A stretch of DNA of 64,000 nucleotides from Sva-07 sp963710625 (GCA_963710625.1 CAVQBG010000009.1:248001-312000), one strand, 5' to 3'; counted from the stretch's first letter, positions 1-8,781 are shown. Program-made: numbers and translations. Notes: a model not told the origin generated them from the sequence alone.

Positions 1-619
1 GTCCGAACCCGTTCGGGGGAAACGACCCGACTGGAGCCGTGCCGGTGAAGCCGTCGGCCTCGCTGTTGCGCCACGGAAAGTCGCCCTGCCAGAAGTTCGC
101 CAGGAAATGACCGCCCGGGACGGCCTCGTCGCCCCAGGTGAACGCGTGGCCATCAGCACCGCCGCGGGCGGCGTACTCCCATTCGGCTTCGGTCGGCAAC
201 TCCTCCCCCGCCCAGTCGGCGTAGGCCGCGGCGTCCTCGAACGCGACGTGGACCACCGGGTGATCCCGCCGATCGCCGATCGTCGAACGCGGCCCCTCCG
301 GATGATGCCACGACGCGCCCGGCGTCCACGTCCACCACTGACTGAGGTGGCGCAGGTCGACCGGGCCGGGTGTCATCGTGAAGACCAGTGAGCCGGCAAC
401 GAGGTTCTCGGGCGGAGCACCCGGATAGTCGGCCGGATCGAGCGGTCGCTCGGCAACGGTGACATACCCGGTGGCGTCGACGAACGCCCCGAACTGCTCG
501 TTGGTGACCGTCGTCGGGTTGATCGAGAACGCGCCGACATGCACCCGGTGCGCTGGGGCCTCCTCGGGGTAGTGGACGTCGGAGCCCATGCGGAAGGTAC
601 CCGCCGGGAGGTCGATCAC
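1..619 (-). CDS. Formylglycine-generating enzyme (SUMF1/FGE-sulfatase family), C-terminus off window
   Basis: The 206 visible codons begin MIDLPAGTFRMGSD and continue with EEAPAHRV, a TGYVTVAERP stretch and LPTEAEWEYAARGG near residue 140, all hallmarks of the FGE-sulfatase fold. Enzymes of this family convert the active-site cysteine of type I sulfatases to formylglycine. The GTG start at 619 overlaps the stop of the sulfatase gene (GTGA), so the two are translationally coupled and the neighbour is the obvious substrate. The catalytic cysteine region lies beyond the left edge and cannot be checked, so a non-catalytic FGE-like paralogue is not formally excluded. Confidence 0.9.
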   Translation of the reverse strand, partial: MIDLPAGTFRMGSDVHYPEEAPAHRVHVGAFSINPTTVTNEQFGAFVDATGYVTVAERPLDPADYPGAPPENLVAGSLVFTMTPGPVDLRHLSQWWTWTPGASWHHPEGPRSTIGDRRDHPVVHVAFEDAAAYADWAGEELPTEAEWEYAARGGADGHAFTWGDEAVPGGHFLANFWQGDFPWRNSEADGFTGTAPVGSFPPNGFG

Positions 620-2118
620 GCGCTGGAGACCCCCGCCTGCAGCTTGGCGAGCACGTTCTCGAGGTTGAAGCTGGCCGGCTCCTGGCGGGGCGGGAACTCG
701 ACCAGCGTCGCCAGCATGTTCGCGACGTACGTCTGCGCCGGCACGAGCACCCAGGCTCGGTCGAGCATCCAGTCGTAGTAGGTGTTCGACGTGATGTCGG
801 CGCGTTCGTACGGATCGGTGCGCAGGTTGAAGATCTTCGGGACGCGCAGCTCGGTGTACGGCTCAGCCCACACCCGCAACGTGCCGGTGGCGCGCTGCTC
901 GAGGAAGACGACCTTCCAGTTGTCGTAGCGCAGCGCGGTGAGATCGCCGTCGTCGGAGACGTAGAAGAAGTGCTTCCGCGGGCTCTCGTCGACCTGACCG
1001 GTGAGGTAGTCGAGCTGGTCGTGGCCGTCGAGGTGGACCTTGTAGGTCGTGCCGTTCAGGTCGCGACCAGCCTTGAGTTCGTCCTTGATGTCCGGGTCAC
1101 CGGCGGCGGCGAGGAACGTGACGAACCAGTCGTTGTGGCTGACGATGCCGTTCAGCACCTCGCCCGCCGGGATGTGACCCGGCCAACGCACCATCGCCGG
1201 CACGCGGTAGGCACCTTCCCAGTTCGAGTTCTTCTCGTTGCGGAACGGGGTCATGCCGGCGTCGGGCCACGTGTTCATGTGCGGGCCGTTGTCGGTGGAG
1301 TACATCACGATCGTGTGGTCGGCGAGGCCCTGTTCGTCGAGGTAGTCGAGGATCTGACCGACGAGTTCGTCGTGGTCGCACATCACGTCGTGGTACTCCG
1401 ACTGCCATCGCCCGGCCTTGCCACGACTGCCGTCCTTGATGTGGGTGCGGAAGTGCATGTGGGTGGTGTTGAACCACACGAAGAACGGCGTGTCGCTGTC
1501 CGTGGCCTCGCTCATGAACCGCAAGGCCTCCGGCAGGATCTCCTCGTCGACGGTCTTCATCCGCTCCCGCGTCAACGGGCCGGTGTCCTCGACTCGCTGC
1601 GTACCGTCACCGTTGGCCCACGAGTGGATCACCCCGCGCGGACCGAAGTTCTTGCGGAAGGCCGGGAACTCGTCCTCGTTCGGGTAGTCCTCCTGCTCGG
1701 GCTCCTCCTCGGCGTTGAGGTGGTAGAGGTTGCCGAAGAACTCGTCGAAGCCGTGCATCGTCGGCAGGAACTCGTCCTTGTCGCCGAGGTGGTTCTTGCC
1801 GAACTGGCCGGTGGCGTACCCCTGTGCCTTCAGCGCCGTGGCGATCGTGGGATCGGGGTCACGGAGGCCGATGTCGGCGCCCGGCATGCCGACCTTGGTC
1901 AGGCCGGTGCGGTACGGGTTCTGGCCGGTGATGAACGCCGCCCGACCCGCTGTGCAGCTCTGTTCGCCGTAGTAGTCGGTGAACCGGACCCCTTCGGCCG
2001 CGATCCGATCGATGTTGGGGGTGCGGTACCCCATCAGGCCATCGCTGTAGCAGCTCAGGTTCGAGATACCGATGTCATCTCCCCAGATGACCAGGATGTT
2101 GGGCTTTCCGTTGGGCAT
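616..2118 (-). CDS. Type I sulfatase (arylsulfatase A family)
   Basis: This 500-residue protein opens with KPNILVIWGDD, whose two aspartates are metal ligands, and carries the sulfatase signature SCTAGRAAF with the modifiable cysteine at residue 55. A metal-site STDNGPH motif sits near residue 300. No signal peptide is visible, so a cytoplasmic enzyme is likely. The ATG at 2118 is preferred over an upstream in-frame start because GGAGG lies seven bases before it and the protein then starts directly at the fold. The coupled FGE gene downstream supplies the maturation enzyme. The substrate (a sulfated polysaccharide or small ester) cannot be read from sequence. Confidence 0.93.
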   Translation of the reverse strand: MPNGKPNILVIWGDDIGISNLSCYSDGLMGYRTPNIDRIAAEGVRFTDYYGEQSCTAGRAAFITGQNPYRTGLTKVGMPGADIGLRDPDPTIATALKAQGYATGQFGKNHLGDKDEFLPTMHGFDEFFGNLYHLNAEEEPEQEDYPNEDEFPAFRKNFGPRGVIHSWANGDGTQRVEDTGPLTRERMKTVDEEILPEALRFMSEATDSDTPFFVWFNTTHMHFRTHIKDGSRGKAGRWQSEYHDVMCDHDELVGQILDYLDEQGLADHTIVMYSTDNGPHMNTWPDAGMTPFRNEKNSNWEGAYRVPAMVRWPGHIPAGEVLNGIVSHNDWFVTFLAAAGDPDIKDELKAGRDLNGTTYKVHLDGHDQLDYLTGQVDESPRKHFFYVSDDGDLTALRYDNWKVVFLEQRATGTLRVWAEPYTELRVPKIFNLRTDPYERADITSNTYYDWMLDRAWVLVPAQTYVANMLATLVEFPPRQEPASFNLENVLAKLQAGVSSA

Positions 2119-2177
2119 GGTGGCCTCCGTGGGTCGAAAACTGCGAGCAGAACGTAACCCACTCCAGGCCGGGTGGG

Positions 2178-2645
2178 TCAACCCTGCGACTGCTGGACCA
2201 GCACCGGGCACGCCGCATGACGCACGACGTAGTCGGACGTGGAGCCGAGCACGGCGCGGCGCAACCCGCTGCGCCCGTGCGTGCCGAGCACGACGACGCT
2301 CGCCGGCAGTTCGGCGGCGACCTCGCAGATCGTGTGTCCGGCATCGCCGAGCCTCACGATCGTCTCGGCGTCGACCAGCCCGAGATCGGCGACGGTCTCG
2401 TCGAGAGTGCGTTGGGCGCTCTCACGCTGCGCGTCGACCAGGTCGTTCTTCTCGTCGAACGACATCACTCCGCCGGCGAAGCCGGTGCCGGTGACCAGCG
2501 TCGGGTCGACCGCCGCCGCCACCGTGAGCACCACGGTTCGTTGGGCGGGCGCCAGGAGCGACAGCCCCTGGCGGATGGCCGAGAGCGCGAGGTCGGAACC
2601 ATCGGTGCACAACAACACGGTCATCGGTGGCGGGGAGGAGGTCAT
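2178..2645 (-). CDS. Universal stress protein (UspA family)
   Basis: This protein of about 155 residues has a single Usp domain. The N-terminal strand MTVLLCTDGSD is followed by the ATP-binding motif VVLGTHGRSGLRRAVLGSTS and a CPVLV C-terminus, so it belongs to the nucleotide-binding subgroup. Two ATG codons are possible (2645 and 2624). Neither has a strong Shine-Dalgarno, and the longer form is taken with modest confidence. It is divergent from the membrane-protein gene at 2708 and 59 bp upstream of the sulfatase on the same strand. The role is presumably general stress adaptation; no specific partner is evident. Confidence 0.88.
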   Translation of the reverse strand: MTSSPPPMTVLLCTDGSDLALSAIRQGLSLLAPAQRTVVLTVAAAVDPTLVTGTGFAGGVMSFDEKNDLVDAQRESAQRTLDETVADLGLVDAETIVRLGDAGHTICEVAAELPASVVVLGTHGRSGLRRAVLGSTSDYVVRHAACPVLVQQSQG

Positions 2646-2707
2646 GGGTCGATTCTCGCACCTGCGGGGTGTCGGCGCCATCGCCGTCGCTCTGCAAGAG
2701 TGGAACC

Positions 2708-3355
2708 ATGAACGACATCGTCGTGGGCCTGGTCGCCATCCTCACCGGCGCGGTCTTCTGCTTCCGCGGGTACCTCGCGATGAGGATCATCATCCCGCTG
2801 TGGGGCGCCTTCGCCGGATTCATGCTCGGTGCGGGCATCGTGGCGACCGACGCCGGTTTCCTCGCCACGGCACTCGGTTGGATCGTCGGATTCGCCGTCG
2901 CGCTGCTGTTCGGCCTGCTGGCGTACCTGTACTACGAGGTGGCCGTCGTCCTCGGCATGCTGGCGATCGGGTTCGCGCTCGGCACCTCGCTGATGGTGGC
3001 GCTCGGCGTCACGTGGAACTGGGTGATCGTGCTGGCCGGCGTGACCGTCGCCCTGGTCCTCGCGTTCATCGCGCTGATCGGCGACCTGCCGATGGTGCTG
3101 TTGACCGTCCTCACCGGGTTCGCCGGCGCAGCGGCGGTCGTCGCCGGGCTGATGTTGCTGTTCGGCGTCACCGACGTCGGCGACTTCGACTCCGCGCAGA
3201 CCACCGAGGCACTCGCCGACGACTGGTGGTGGTACGCGATCTACCTGGCGCTCGCCGTCGGCGGCATGATCGCACAGTTCATCGACGTCGATCGCCGCCG
3301 GGACACGCTGCGCGAGGCGTGGTCGACCGGGATCGGGTCCACCACCACCTCGTGA
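2708..3355 (+). CDS. Multi-pass membrane protein, DUF4203/TM198-like
   Basis: This 215-residue, almost entirely hydrophobic protein has about seven membrane spans, glycine-rich helices and short basic loops, ending in a basic tail DVDRRRDTLREAW. The layout matches the TM7S3/TM198-like (DUF4203) family of unknown function. The ATG at 2708 follows a purine-rich AAGAGTGGA element. It is 11 bp from the next gene, and the three rightward genes 2708-6490 look like one operon of membrane or lipid-associated proteins. No enzymatic motif is visible. Confidence 0.75.
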   Translation: MNDIVVGLVAILTGAVFCFRGYLAMRIIIPLWGAFAGFMLGAGIVATDAGFLATALGWIVGFAVALLFGLLAYLYYEVAVVLGMLAIGFALGTSLMVALGVTWNWVIVLAGVTVALVLAFIALIGDLPMVLLTVLTGFAGAAAVVAGLMLLFGVTDVGDFDSAQTTEALADDWWWYAIYLALAVGGMIAQFIDVDRRRDTLREAWSTGIGSTTTS

Positions 3356-3366
3356 GCTGACCGCTG

Positions 3367-5301
3367 ATGTCAGGCACTGCCGACTGCGAACAGCGCGACG
3401 ACTGGTTCCTCGAACAGGACGTCAACGCATGGACCTCGCTTGCGTACGTCGCCGTCGGCGCAGTGCTCGCGTGGGAGGTCGCCCGCCGCCGCCTTCCCGC
3501 CGCCGTCTACGCGTTCGCGTTCGTCGTCGCCGCGGAAGGCGTCGGCAGCTGGCTCTACCACGGCGACGCGAGCGAACTGTCGCAGTACCTGCACGACGTG
3601 CCGCTGATCGGCGCACTGGGGTTCGTTGCGGGGTGGCACCTCGGACGTCTGGTCGGGGCGAGCGACCGTGGATCGCTCATCGGCCTCGTCGTCGGCGTCG
3701 CGGTGGCGTCGGTGCTGTGGGCGATCGTGCCGGGGGCCACGAACGCAACGGCGGCCGTGGCGATCGCGGCGATCGTCGTCGCATCGGTCGTCGCCCGGCG
3801 CCGGGGCCTGCCCGGGGTGTGGTCGCCGGCACTGCTCGTGCTCGGTGCGGTCGCGATCGTCGCCTGGCTCCTCGGCACACCCGACAGCCCGGTGTGCGAC
3901 GACCGGTCCTGGCTGCAGCCTCACGGGCTCTGGCATGCCCTGACCGCCGTCCTGGCGCTCGCCTGGGTCGACTCGGCGTACGCCGCCGCGTCCCCCGACC
4001 ACGCTCCCCGTCTGTTCCGGCGGTTCACCGATCGGTCAATCGGCCTCCTGGCGATCGGGCTGGTACTCGGCTTCCATCGATCGGTCGACGTCGCATCGCG
4101 CGACCGCCTCCTCACCGACCGGCCCGTGCTGATCGTGGCGAACCACGGCAACGGCTTCGTCGACCCGGTCGTGGTGGCGTCGGTGCTCGGGCGGCTCCCC
4201 CGATTCCTGGCCAAGGCGGCGCTGTGGAAGGTCGCTGTGGCCCGCCCGTTCCTCGCGCTCGCCGGCGTGCTGCCCGTGTACCGCAGTGGCGACGGCGACG
4301 CGTCGAGCAACAACACCTCGGTGTTCGATGCCTGCCATCGCGAACTGGCCGACGGCGCCACGGTCGCGATCTTCCCGGAGGGCACCACGGGTGATCGGGC
4401 CGGCCTCGATCGCGTGAAGTCCGGTGCCGCCCGGATCGCCCTCGGTGCGCTTCCCACCGCCCCCGACCTGGTGGTGGTGCCGGTCGGGATCGCCTACGAG
4501 AGCAAGGTCGAGACCCGGAGCCGGGTGGCGGTGATGGTCGGTCAGCCGATCGTCGCGGCCGAGTTCCGTGGCAGCAGCCTCGGGCCGGACGGCGAACCCC
4601 ACCGCGACGATGCCCACGCGCTGACCGAGCAGATCTCGGCGTCGCTGCAGGAGGTGTCGCCCGGCTTCGCCGACGTCGAGGAGCGCGAGATACTGCGCGC
4701 CGCAGCACGGGTGGCCGACGGTCGGCGTGACCCGTCGTTCGCCGACACCGAGACCGCCGCACGGCAGCTCGCAGCGCGCCCGGACCACACCCGCCGCGAG
4801 GTGATCCAGGCCTACCGGGTGTTCGCCACCCGCCTCGAGCTGATCGGCATCACCGACCGCCAGCTGGCCCCGGGGAGCATGTCGTTCGCCCGCCTCGCGC
4901 TGTCGTTGACCGTGCTGGTCGCCGCCGGTTCGATCGTCGTCACCGCGACCCTGATCCACCTCCCCGCCGTCCTGGTGATCACGATCGGCACCGGCCTCGT
5001 CCACTCGACGGCCACGAAGGGCACCGTGCGGCTGCTGCTCGGACTCGTCACGATGGTGATCACGTGGATCGTGGTGGGCGTCTGGCTCGGTGACGGTTGG
5101 AATGCGGTCGGCTACGCCGTGGCCGTGGCCGCGCTGGGCGGTGTCGCACTGCTCGTCTGGCCGCCGCTGGTTCGTGAGTTCCGAGCGCTGCTCGGTTGGA
5201 TGCGGGTCCGCGACCGCGCGGGTCTGCTCCAGCCCGTGCTCGACGCACGATCCCACCTGACCGAGCTCGTGCGCGCCAATATCGGACCGACCGATGACTG
5301 A
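3367..5301 (+). CDS. Fusion: ceramidase-like (CREST) membrane hydrolase domain + PlsC acyltransferase
   Basis: This 644-residue protein has two enzymatic parts. Residues 1-215 are multi-spanning and contain the residue pattern of alkaline-ceramidase/CREST hydrolases: S61, H65, D77 and a distal H186-x3-H190 pair, which in that superfamily form a zinc site. Residues 250-430 are a PlsC/LPLAT acyltransferase with NHGNGFVD and FPEGTTGDR motifs, followed by a helical region and three or four further membrane spans (510-610). Acyl transfer to glycerolipids is likely, and the N-terminal domain may hydrolyse an amide or acyl lipid. The stop overlaps the next start by eight bases. The domain assignment of the N-terminal part rests on motif spacing alone. 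Confidence 0.82.
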   Translation: MSGTADCEQRDDWFLEQDVNAWTSLAYVAVGAVLAWEVARRRLPAAVYAFAFVVAAEGVGSWLYHGDASELSQYLHDVPLIGALGFVAGWHLGRLVGASDRGSLIGLVVGVAVASVLWAIVPGATNATAAVAIAAIVVASVVARRRGLPGVWSPALLVLGAVAIVAWLLGTPDSPVCDDRSWLQPHGLWHALTAVLALAWVDSAYAAASPDHAPRLFRRFTDRSIGLLAIGLVLGFHRSVDVASRDRLLTDRPVLIVANHGNGFVDPVVVASVLGRLPRFLAKAALWKVAVARPFLALAGVLPVYRSGDGDASSNNTSVFDACHRELADGATVAIFPEGTTGDRAGLDRVKSGAARIALGALPTAPDLVVVPVGIAYESKVETRSRVAVMVGQPIVAAEFRGSSLGPDGEPHRDDAHALTEQISASLQEVSPGFADVEEREILRAAARVADGRRDPSFADTETAARQLAARPDHTRREVIQAYRVFATRLELIGITDRQLAPGSMSFARLALSLTVLVAAGSIVVTATLIHLPAVLVITIGTGLVHSTATKGTVRLLLGLVTMVITWIVVGVWLGDGWNAVGYAVAVAALGGVALLVWPPLVREFRALLGWMRVRDRAGLLQPVLDARSHLTELVRANIGPTDD

Positions 5302-6490
5302 CACGCCGATGACCGACCCTGCCGATCCGACACCCGACGCCCCCGACGACGCCCTGCCCGAGGCTCCGCCGCGCAGCGCGCGCAAGATCGTCGTTCGGGT
5401 CGTCTTCGTGGTCGCGGCACTGGCGCTCTCGTTCTGGGTGCTCGCCCGGACCTTCGACGATCTCGATCTCGCCGAGATCCGTTCCGCCGCGGCCTCGCTC
5501 AACGATGCCGAACTGCTGTCGTTGGGCAGCATGTGGCTGTTGTGGATCGGGGCGCAGGGCCTGCTGACGGCATCGCTGGTTCCGGGCCTCGCCGTTCGCC
5601 ACGGCGTCGTGGCCTTCCTCGGTCCGGCGTCGATCACCTCCGTGGTCCCGGGGCCGAGCGACCTGCCGATCCGCTACCAGATGCTCACCTCGTGGGGACG
5701 CACCACCAGCGAGGCCACGCTCGCGGTCGCCGCCGGCGGCATCTTCAGCATCGGGGTGAAGCTGGCCTTGCCGGTGATCGCTGCGCTCGGGCTGGTGATC
5801 TCCGACGCCCCGATCAGTGGCACGTTGCGCACCGTCGTGGTGATCTGCCTGCTCGTCGGCCTCGGCGTCGCCGTGCTGTCGGTGGTGCTCGGTTCGGAGA
5901 AGCGCACCGAGCAGGCAGGCCGGCTGATCGAGCCGATCTGGGCACGCGTGCTGCGCATGCTGCGCAAGCCCGAGCCGGCCGACCTCACGGCACGGATGGT
6001 GGCCGCTCGCGCCGACGCGGTCGGCACACTCCACGACCGCTGGCTCGTTGCGAGTTGGGCGACGATGCTCACCGCCGCCACCAAGTTCGCCCTGTTGCTG
6101 ATGACCCTGCGATTCATCGGCGTCGACGACGACGTGTTGCCGTGGACACAGGTGTTCGTGGTGTTCGCACTCGTGCAGGGCCTCACCGTGTTCCCGATCA
6201 CGGCCGGCGACGCGGGGGTGAGCGAGATCGCCTACATCGGCATGCTCACCGCGGCCGCCGGTCAGGAGTGGGTCAACCAGATCACCGCGGCGATCCTGAT
6301 CTTCCGGATCCTCACGTGGCTCCTGATCATCCCGGTGGGGTTGGCCGTGCTCGGGTTCTGGCGGCACCAGTTGCGTCGCAACCCCCCTGACCTGGCGTCG
6401 CGGGCCGACGGGTCGCCGACCGCCTCACCGCGCCGACTGCGGGTCAGAACTCGAACTGCAACGCCGACCGATCCGCCACCCGACCCGTGA
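5294..6490 (+). CDS. Lysylphosphatidylglycerol synthase TM-region family protein (UPF0104)
   Basis: The 398-residue protein has a Pro/Asp-rich cytoplasmic N-terminus, then about eight membrane helices with the family signature of a conserved GPSDLPIRY loop and a late FPITAGDAGVSE motif. Members are flippase-like or lipid-associated membrane proteins related to the N-terminal part of MprF. Its ATG lies inside the last codons of the acyltransferase gene (ATGACTGA overlap), implying coupled translation and a shared role in envelope lipid metabolism. The C-terminal 40 residues are Pro/Arg-rich and overlap the convergent gene at 6444 by 47 bp. Substrate unknown. Confidence 0.85.
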   Translation: MTDTPMTDPADPTPDAPDDALPEAPPRSARKIVVRVVFVVAALALSFWVLARTFDDLDLAEIRSAAASLNDAELLSLGSMWLLWIGAQGLLTASLVPGLAVRHGVVAFLGPASITSVVPGPSDLPIRYQMLTSWGRTTSEATLAVAAGGIFSIGVKLALPVIAALGLVISDAPISGTLRTVVVICLLVGLGVAVLSVVLGSEKRTEQAGRLIEPIWARVLRMLRKPEPADLTARMVAARADAVGTLHDRWLVASWATMLTAATKFALLLMTLRFIGVDDDVLPWTQVFVVFALVQGLTVFPITAGDAGVSEIAYIGMLTAAAGQEWVNQITAAILIFRILTWLLIIPVGLAVLGFWRHQLRRNPPDLASRADGSPTASPRRLRVRTRTATPTDPPPDP

Positions 6491-6737
6491 TGTGCTCGGC
6501 GATGAACCGCTGGTGCTCCGGATGGTCGCGGTAGACGAGGTAGTCCTCGGCTGACGCGAAGTCACCGACCACCGCGTAGTCGTCGTTGCCCGGAGTGAGC
6601 CCGAGGTCGGGTCCGTGGCGGTAAGCGAGGATCTCGGGGATCGCGTCCGGCAGGGCATCGAGCGCTGCTGCGGTCGCGGCGAGCGAACGGTCGGTGACGG
6701 AGTCGTTCCAGCGGAACATCACGACGTGACGAATCAT
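6444..6737 (-). CDS. Dabb (stress-responsive alpha/beta barrel) domain protein
   Basis: This 97-residue protein begins MIRHVVMFRWND and contains the Dabb pattern: an N-terminal strand with His/Phe, a central LTPGNDDYAVVGDFAS segment, and YRDHPEHQRFIAEHI near the C-terminus. Dabb proteins form dimeric ferredoxin-like barrels, some of them enzymes and some ligand-binding. The length is typical for the family. The gene follows the acyl-CoA ligase on the same strand after 49 bp containing a hairpin, so it may be separately transcribed. Its 3' end overlaps the convergent membrane-protein gene. Confidence 0.88.
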   Translation of the reverse strand: MIRHVVMFRWNDSVTDRSLAATAAALDALPDAIPEILAYRHGPDLGLTPGNDDYAVVGDFASAEDYLVYRDHPEHQRFIAEHITGRVADRSALQFEF

Positions 6738-6753
6738 GCACCCTTCCTACACC

Positions 6754-6788
6754 GAATGAGACATGGGGTCAGACGCCCCGTCTCGTTC
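6754..6788. repeat. Palindromic hairpin with GGGGTCAGAC core
   Basis: Arms GAATGAGAC and GTCTCGTTC pair apart from one wobble. An inner GGGG/CCCC pair flanks the loop core TCAGAC. The element overlaps the stop codon of the acyl-CoA ligase by two bases and lies in front of the Dabb gene, so it could end the upstream transcript. It shares its core with the 31-nt palindromes near 9.6 and 63.3 kb. Confidence 0.7.
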
Positions 6789-8781
6789 AGGTGGCGTACA
6801 TCGCCTCGATCAGGTCGCCGTAGCGTTCGGCGACGACCGCCCGCTTGACCTTGTAGGTCGGGGTGAGGTCGCCGCCCTCGACCGTGAGCGAGGTGGGCAG
6901 CAGCCGCCAGTACTTGATCTGTTCGACCGGCGCGTGTTCGCGGTTGACCCGTTCGACCGCAGCGTCGATCTCGTCACGCACCCGGGCATCGTGGATCAGG
7001 TCGGCGATGTCGCTCGACGCGCCGTGGTGTTCGGCCCACTCCGCGGCTGCGTCGGGGTCGAGGGTGAGCAACGCGGTGAGGTAGCGGCGACCGTCGCCGA
7101 TCACGACCGCCTGGCCGACGAGCTTCTCCATCGAGAGACGGGCTTCGATCTCCGACGGGGCGATGTTCTTGCCGGCGGCGTTGATGATCAGGTCCTTCTT
7201 GCGACCGGTGAGCCAGACGTAGCCGTCGTCGTCGATCCGGCCGAGGTCGCCGGTGGCCATCCAGCCGGCGTCGTCGATCAGCTCGGCGGTCGCCTCCGGC
7301 ATCTGGAAGTAACCGGCACACACGCTGCCGCCGCGCACGAGCAGCTCACCATCGGCAGCGACGCGCATCTCGAGCCCGGGGATCGGCCGCCCGACCGAAC
7401 CGATCCGGATCGCGTCCGGCGGATTGAGCGTGGCGGGGCCGCAGTCCTCGGTCTGGCCGTAGACCTCGGCGATCGGGAGCCCGAGCCCATGGAACCAGCG
7501 AACGAGATCGGGATGGATCGGGGCGGCGGCCGACACGACGAGTCGCGCGCGATCGAGACCGAGCCCTCGACGCACCGTCCGTCCGATCGTCTGGTTCGCG
7601 GCGACCGCCGCGGCGTGGGTGACGATCGCTCGAGGCGACCCCGCCGTCTGGTCGGGATCGGCGTCGGCGCCGATCAGCCGGTCGAGCGGGCCACCGAGAT
7701 GGAAGGGCTTGGTGTCGAGCTGCTCGACGATCGCGTCGTGCAGTTTCTGCCACACCCGTGGCACCGCCATGAAGATGGTCGGCTTGCACGCCCGCAGGTC
7801 GTCGGTGACCGTGGCCAGGCTCTGCGCGAACCACGTCTCGCCGCCTGCCTGGATCATCCCGAAGTGACTGGTCACCCGCTCGGCGATGTGGCTGAGAGGG
7901 AGATACGACAGCAACCGGTCGGTCTCGGAGAGGCCGATGATCGACTCGACCGAGTCGAGGGTCCAGCAGATGTTGCCGTGGGTGATGCTCACGCCCTTCG
8001 GGGGTCCGGTGGTTCCGCTCGTGTAGACGAGGGTGGCCAGATCGTCGGCACCGAGCGCCTCGACCGGTGCGTCGAGCACCGACGTGGAGTCGATGCGCGA
8101 GCGGAGGTCGTCGAGGCTGATCAGCAGCCCGGGCCGGTCGAGCCGGTCGGCGGCCGCGATCGTGACGATGCGTTCGAGCGTCGGCAGGTTGCCCAGGTGG
8201 AGCAGCACCTTGGCCAGCTGTTCGGTGTCGTCGACGAAACAGACTTTGGCGTCGGAGTTGTCGAGCACGTAGGCGACCTGCGACGACGAACTCGTCGGGT
8301 ACACCGGCACCGTGATCGCACCGGCCGACATGATCGCGAGGTCGGCGATGTGCCACTCGGGCCGATTGCCCGCCAGGATCGCCACGCGGTCGCCGGGCTC
8401 GACGCCGAGCGCCAGCAACCCGACCGCCGTCTCCTCGACCGCGGTCGAGTACTGCCCCCACGTGAGGGTCTCCCAGCGACCGTCGACGACGTGGCGCATC
8501 GCCGTGCGCCGCGGCTGGCGGGCCGCCCTGGCGCGGAACCGGTGCACGATCGTGTCCGGCCGCTCGTCGCTCATGACGGCCTCGTCGCCCATGACGGCCT
8601 CATCGCTCATGACGGCCTCGTCGCCCGTGACGGCCTCATCGCTCATGACGGCCTCATCGCCCGTGACGGCCTCATCGCTCATGACGGCCTCATCGCCCGT
8701 GACGGCCTCATCGCTCATGACGGCCTCGTCGCCCGTGACGGCCTCATCGCTCATGACGTCATTGTGCTCCCGGCTGCGCAC
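6787..8781 (-). CDS. AMP-forming long-chain fatty acid-CoA ligase (FadD15-like)
   Basis: This is an adenylate-forming enzyme of 600 or more residues with the AMP-binding motif VYTSGTTGPPKG, the YGQTEDCGP motif, and the C-terminal TGDLGRIDDDGYVWLTGRKKD hinge with the catalytic lysine region. It would activate long-chain fatty acids to acyl-CoA in the cytosol. The N-terminus is odd: about 60 residues are hexad repeats (MSDEAV/TGDEAV) encoded by an 18-bp tandem array. Every second hexad supplies an in-frame ATG, so the real start could be the GTG at 8781, the ATG at 8754, or any repeat ATG down to MSDERPD. The conserved domain begins only after the repeats. Function is well supported, the start is not. 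Confidence 0.92.
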   Translation of the reverse strand: MRSREHNDVMSDEAVTGDEAVMSDEAVTGDEAVMSDEAVTGDEAVMSDEAVTGDEAVMSDEAVMGDEAVMSDERPDTIVHRFRARAARQPRRTAMRHVVDGRWETLTWGQYSTAVEETAVGLLALGVEPGDRVAILAGNRPEWHIADLAIMSAGAITVPVYPTSSSSQVAYVLDNSDAKVCFVDDTEQLAKVLLHLGNLPTLERIVTIAAADRLDRPGLLISLDDLRSRIDSTSVLDAPVEALGADDLATLVYTSGTTGPPKGVSITHGNICWTLDSVESIIGLSETDRLLSYLPLSHIAERVTSHFGMIQAGGETWFAQSLATVTDDLRACKPTIFMAVPRVWQKLHDAIVEQLDTKPFHLGGPLDRLIGADADPDQTAGSPRAIVTHAAAVAANQTIGRTVRRGLGLDRARLVVSAAAPIHPDLVRWFHGLGLPIAEVYGQTEDCGPATLNPPDAIRIGSVGRPIPGLEMRVAADGELLVRGGSVCAGYFQMPEATAELIDDAGWMATGDLGRIDDDGYVWLTGRKKDLIINAAGKNIAPSEIEARLSMEKLVGQAVVIGDGRRYLTALLTLDPDAAAEWAEHHGASSDIADLIHDARVRDEIDAAVERVNREHAPVEQIKYWRLLPTSLTVEGGDLTPTYKVKRAVVAERYGDLIEAMYAT
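8563..8754. repeat. In-frame 18-bp tandem repeat at the 5' end of the acyl-CoA ligase gene
   Basis: Ten full 18-bp units (gacggcctc...) run from 8575 to 8754, with a 12-bp partial unit at 8563-8574. Two unit types alternate almost regularly, giving a 36-bp higher-order period. The units differ only at wobble and terminal positions. On the coding strand they encode alternating MSDEAV and TGDEAV hexads, so copy-number change would lengthen or shorten the N-terminus without shifting the frame. Confidence 0.95.

Noticed and set aside
970..2157. 395-codon open frame on the plus strand opposite the sulfatase
   Set aside because: It is the antisense shadow of a well-supported sulfatase gene; the sequence is Val/Arg-rich with no motif.
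4036..6367. Long minus-strand open frames (533 and 435 codons) opposite the acyltransferase and LPG-synthase genes
   Set aside because: Composition is His/Arg/Glu/Asp-rich nonsense typical of GC-rich antisense frames; the plus-strand genes have clear domains and overlaps.
8563..8754. Regular repeats considered as a CRISPR array
   Set aside because: Units are 18 bp with no spacers, lie in frame within a coding gene, and no cas genes are present.
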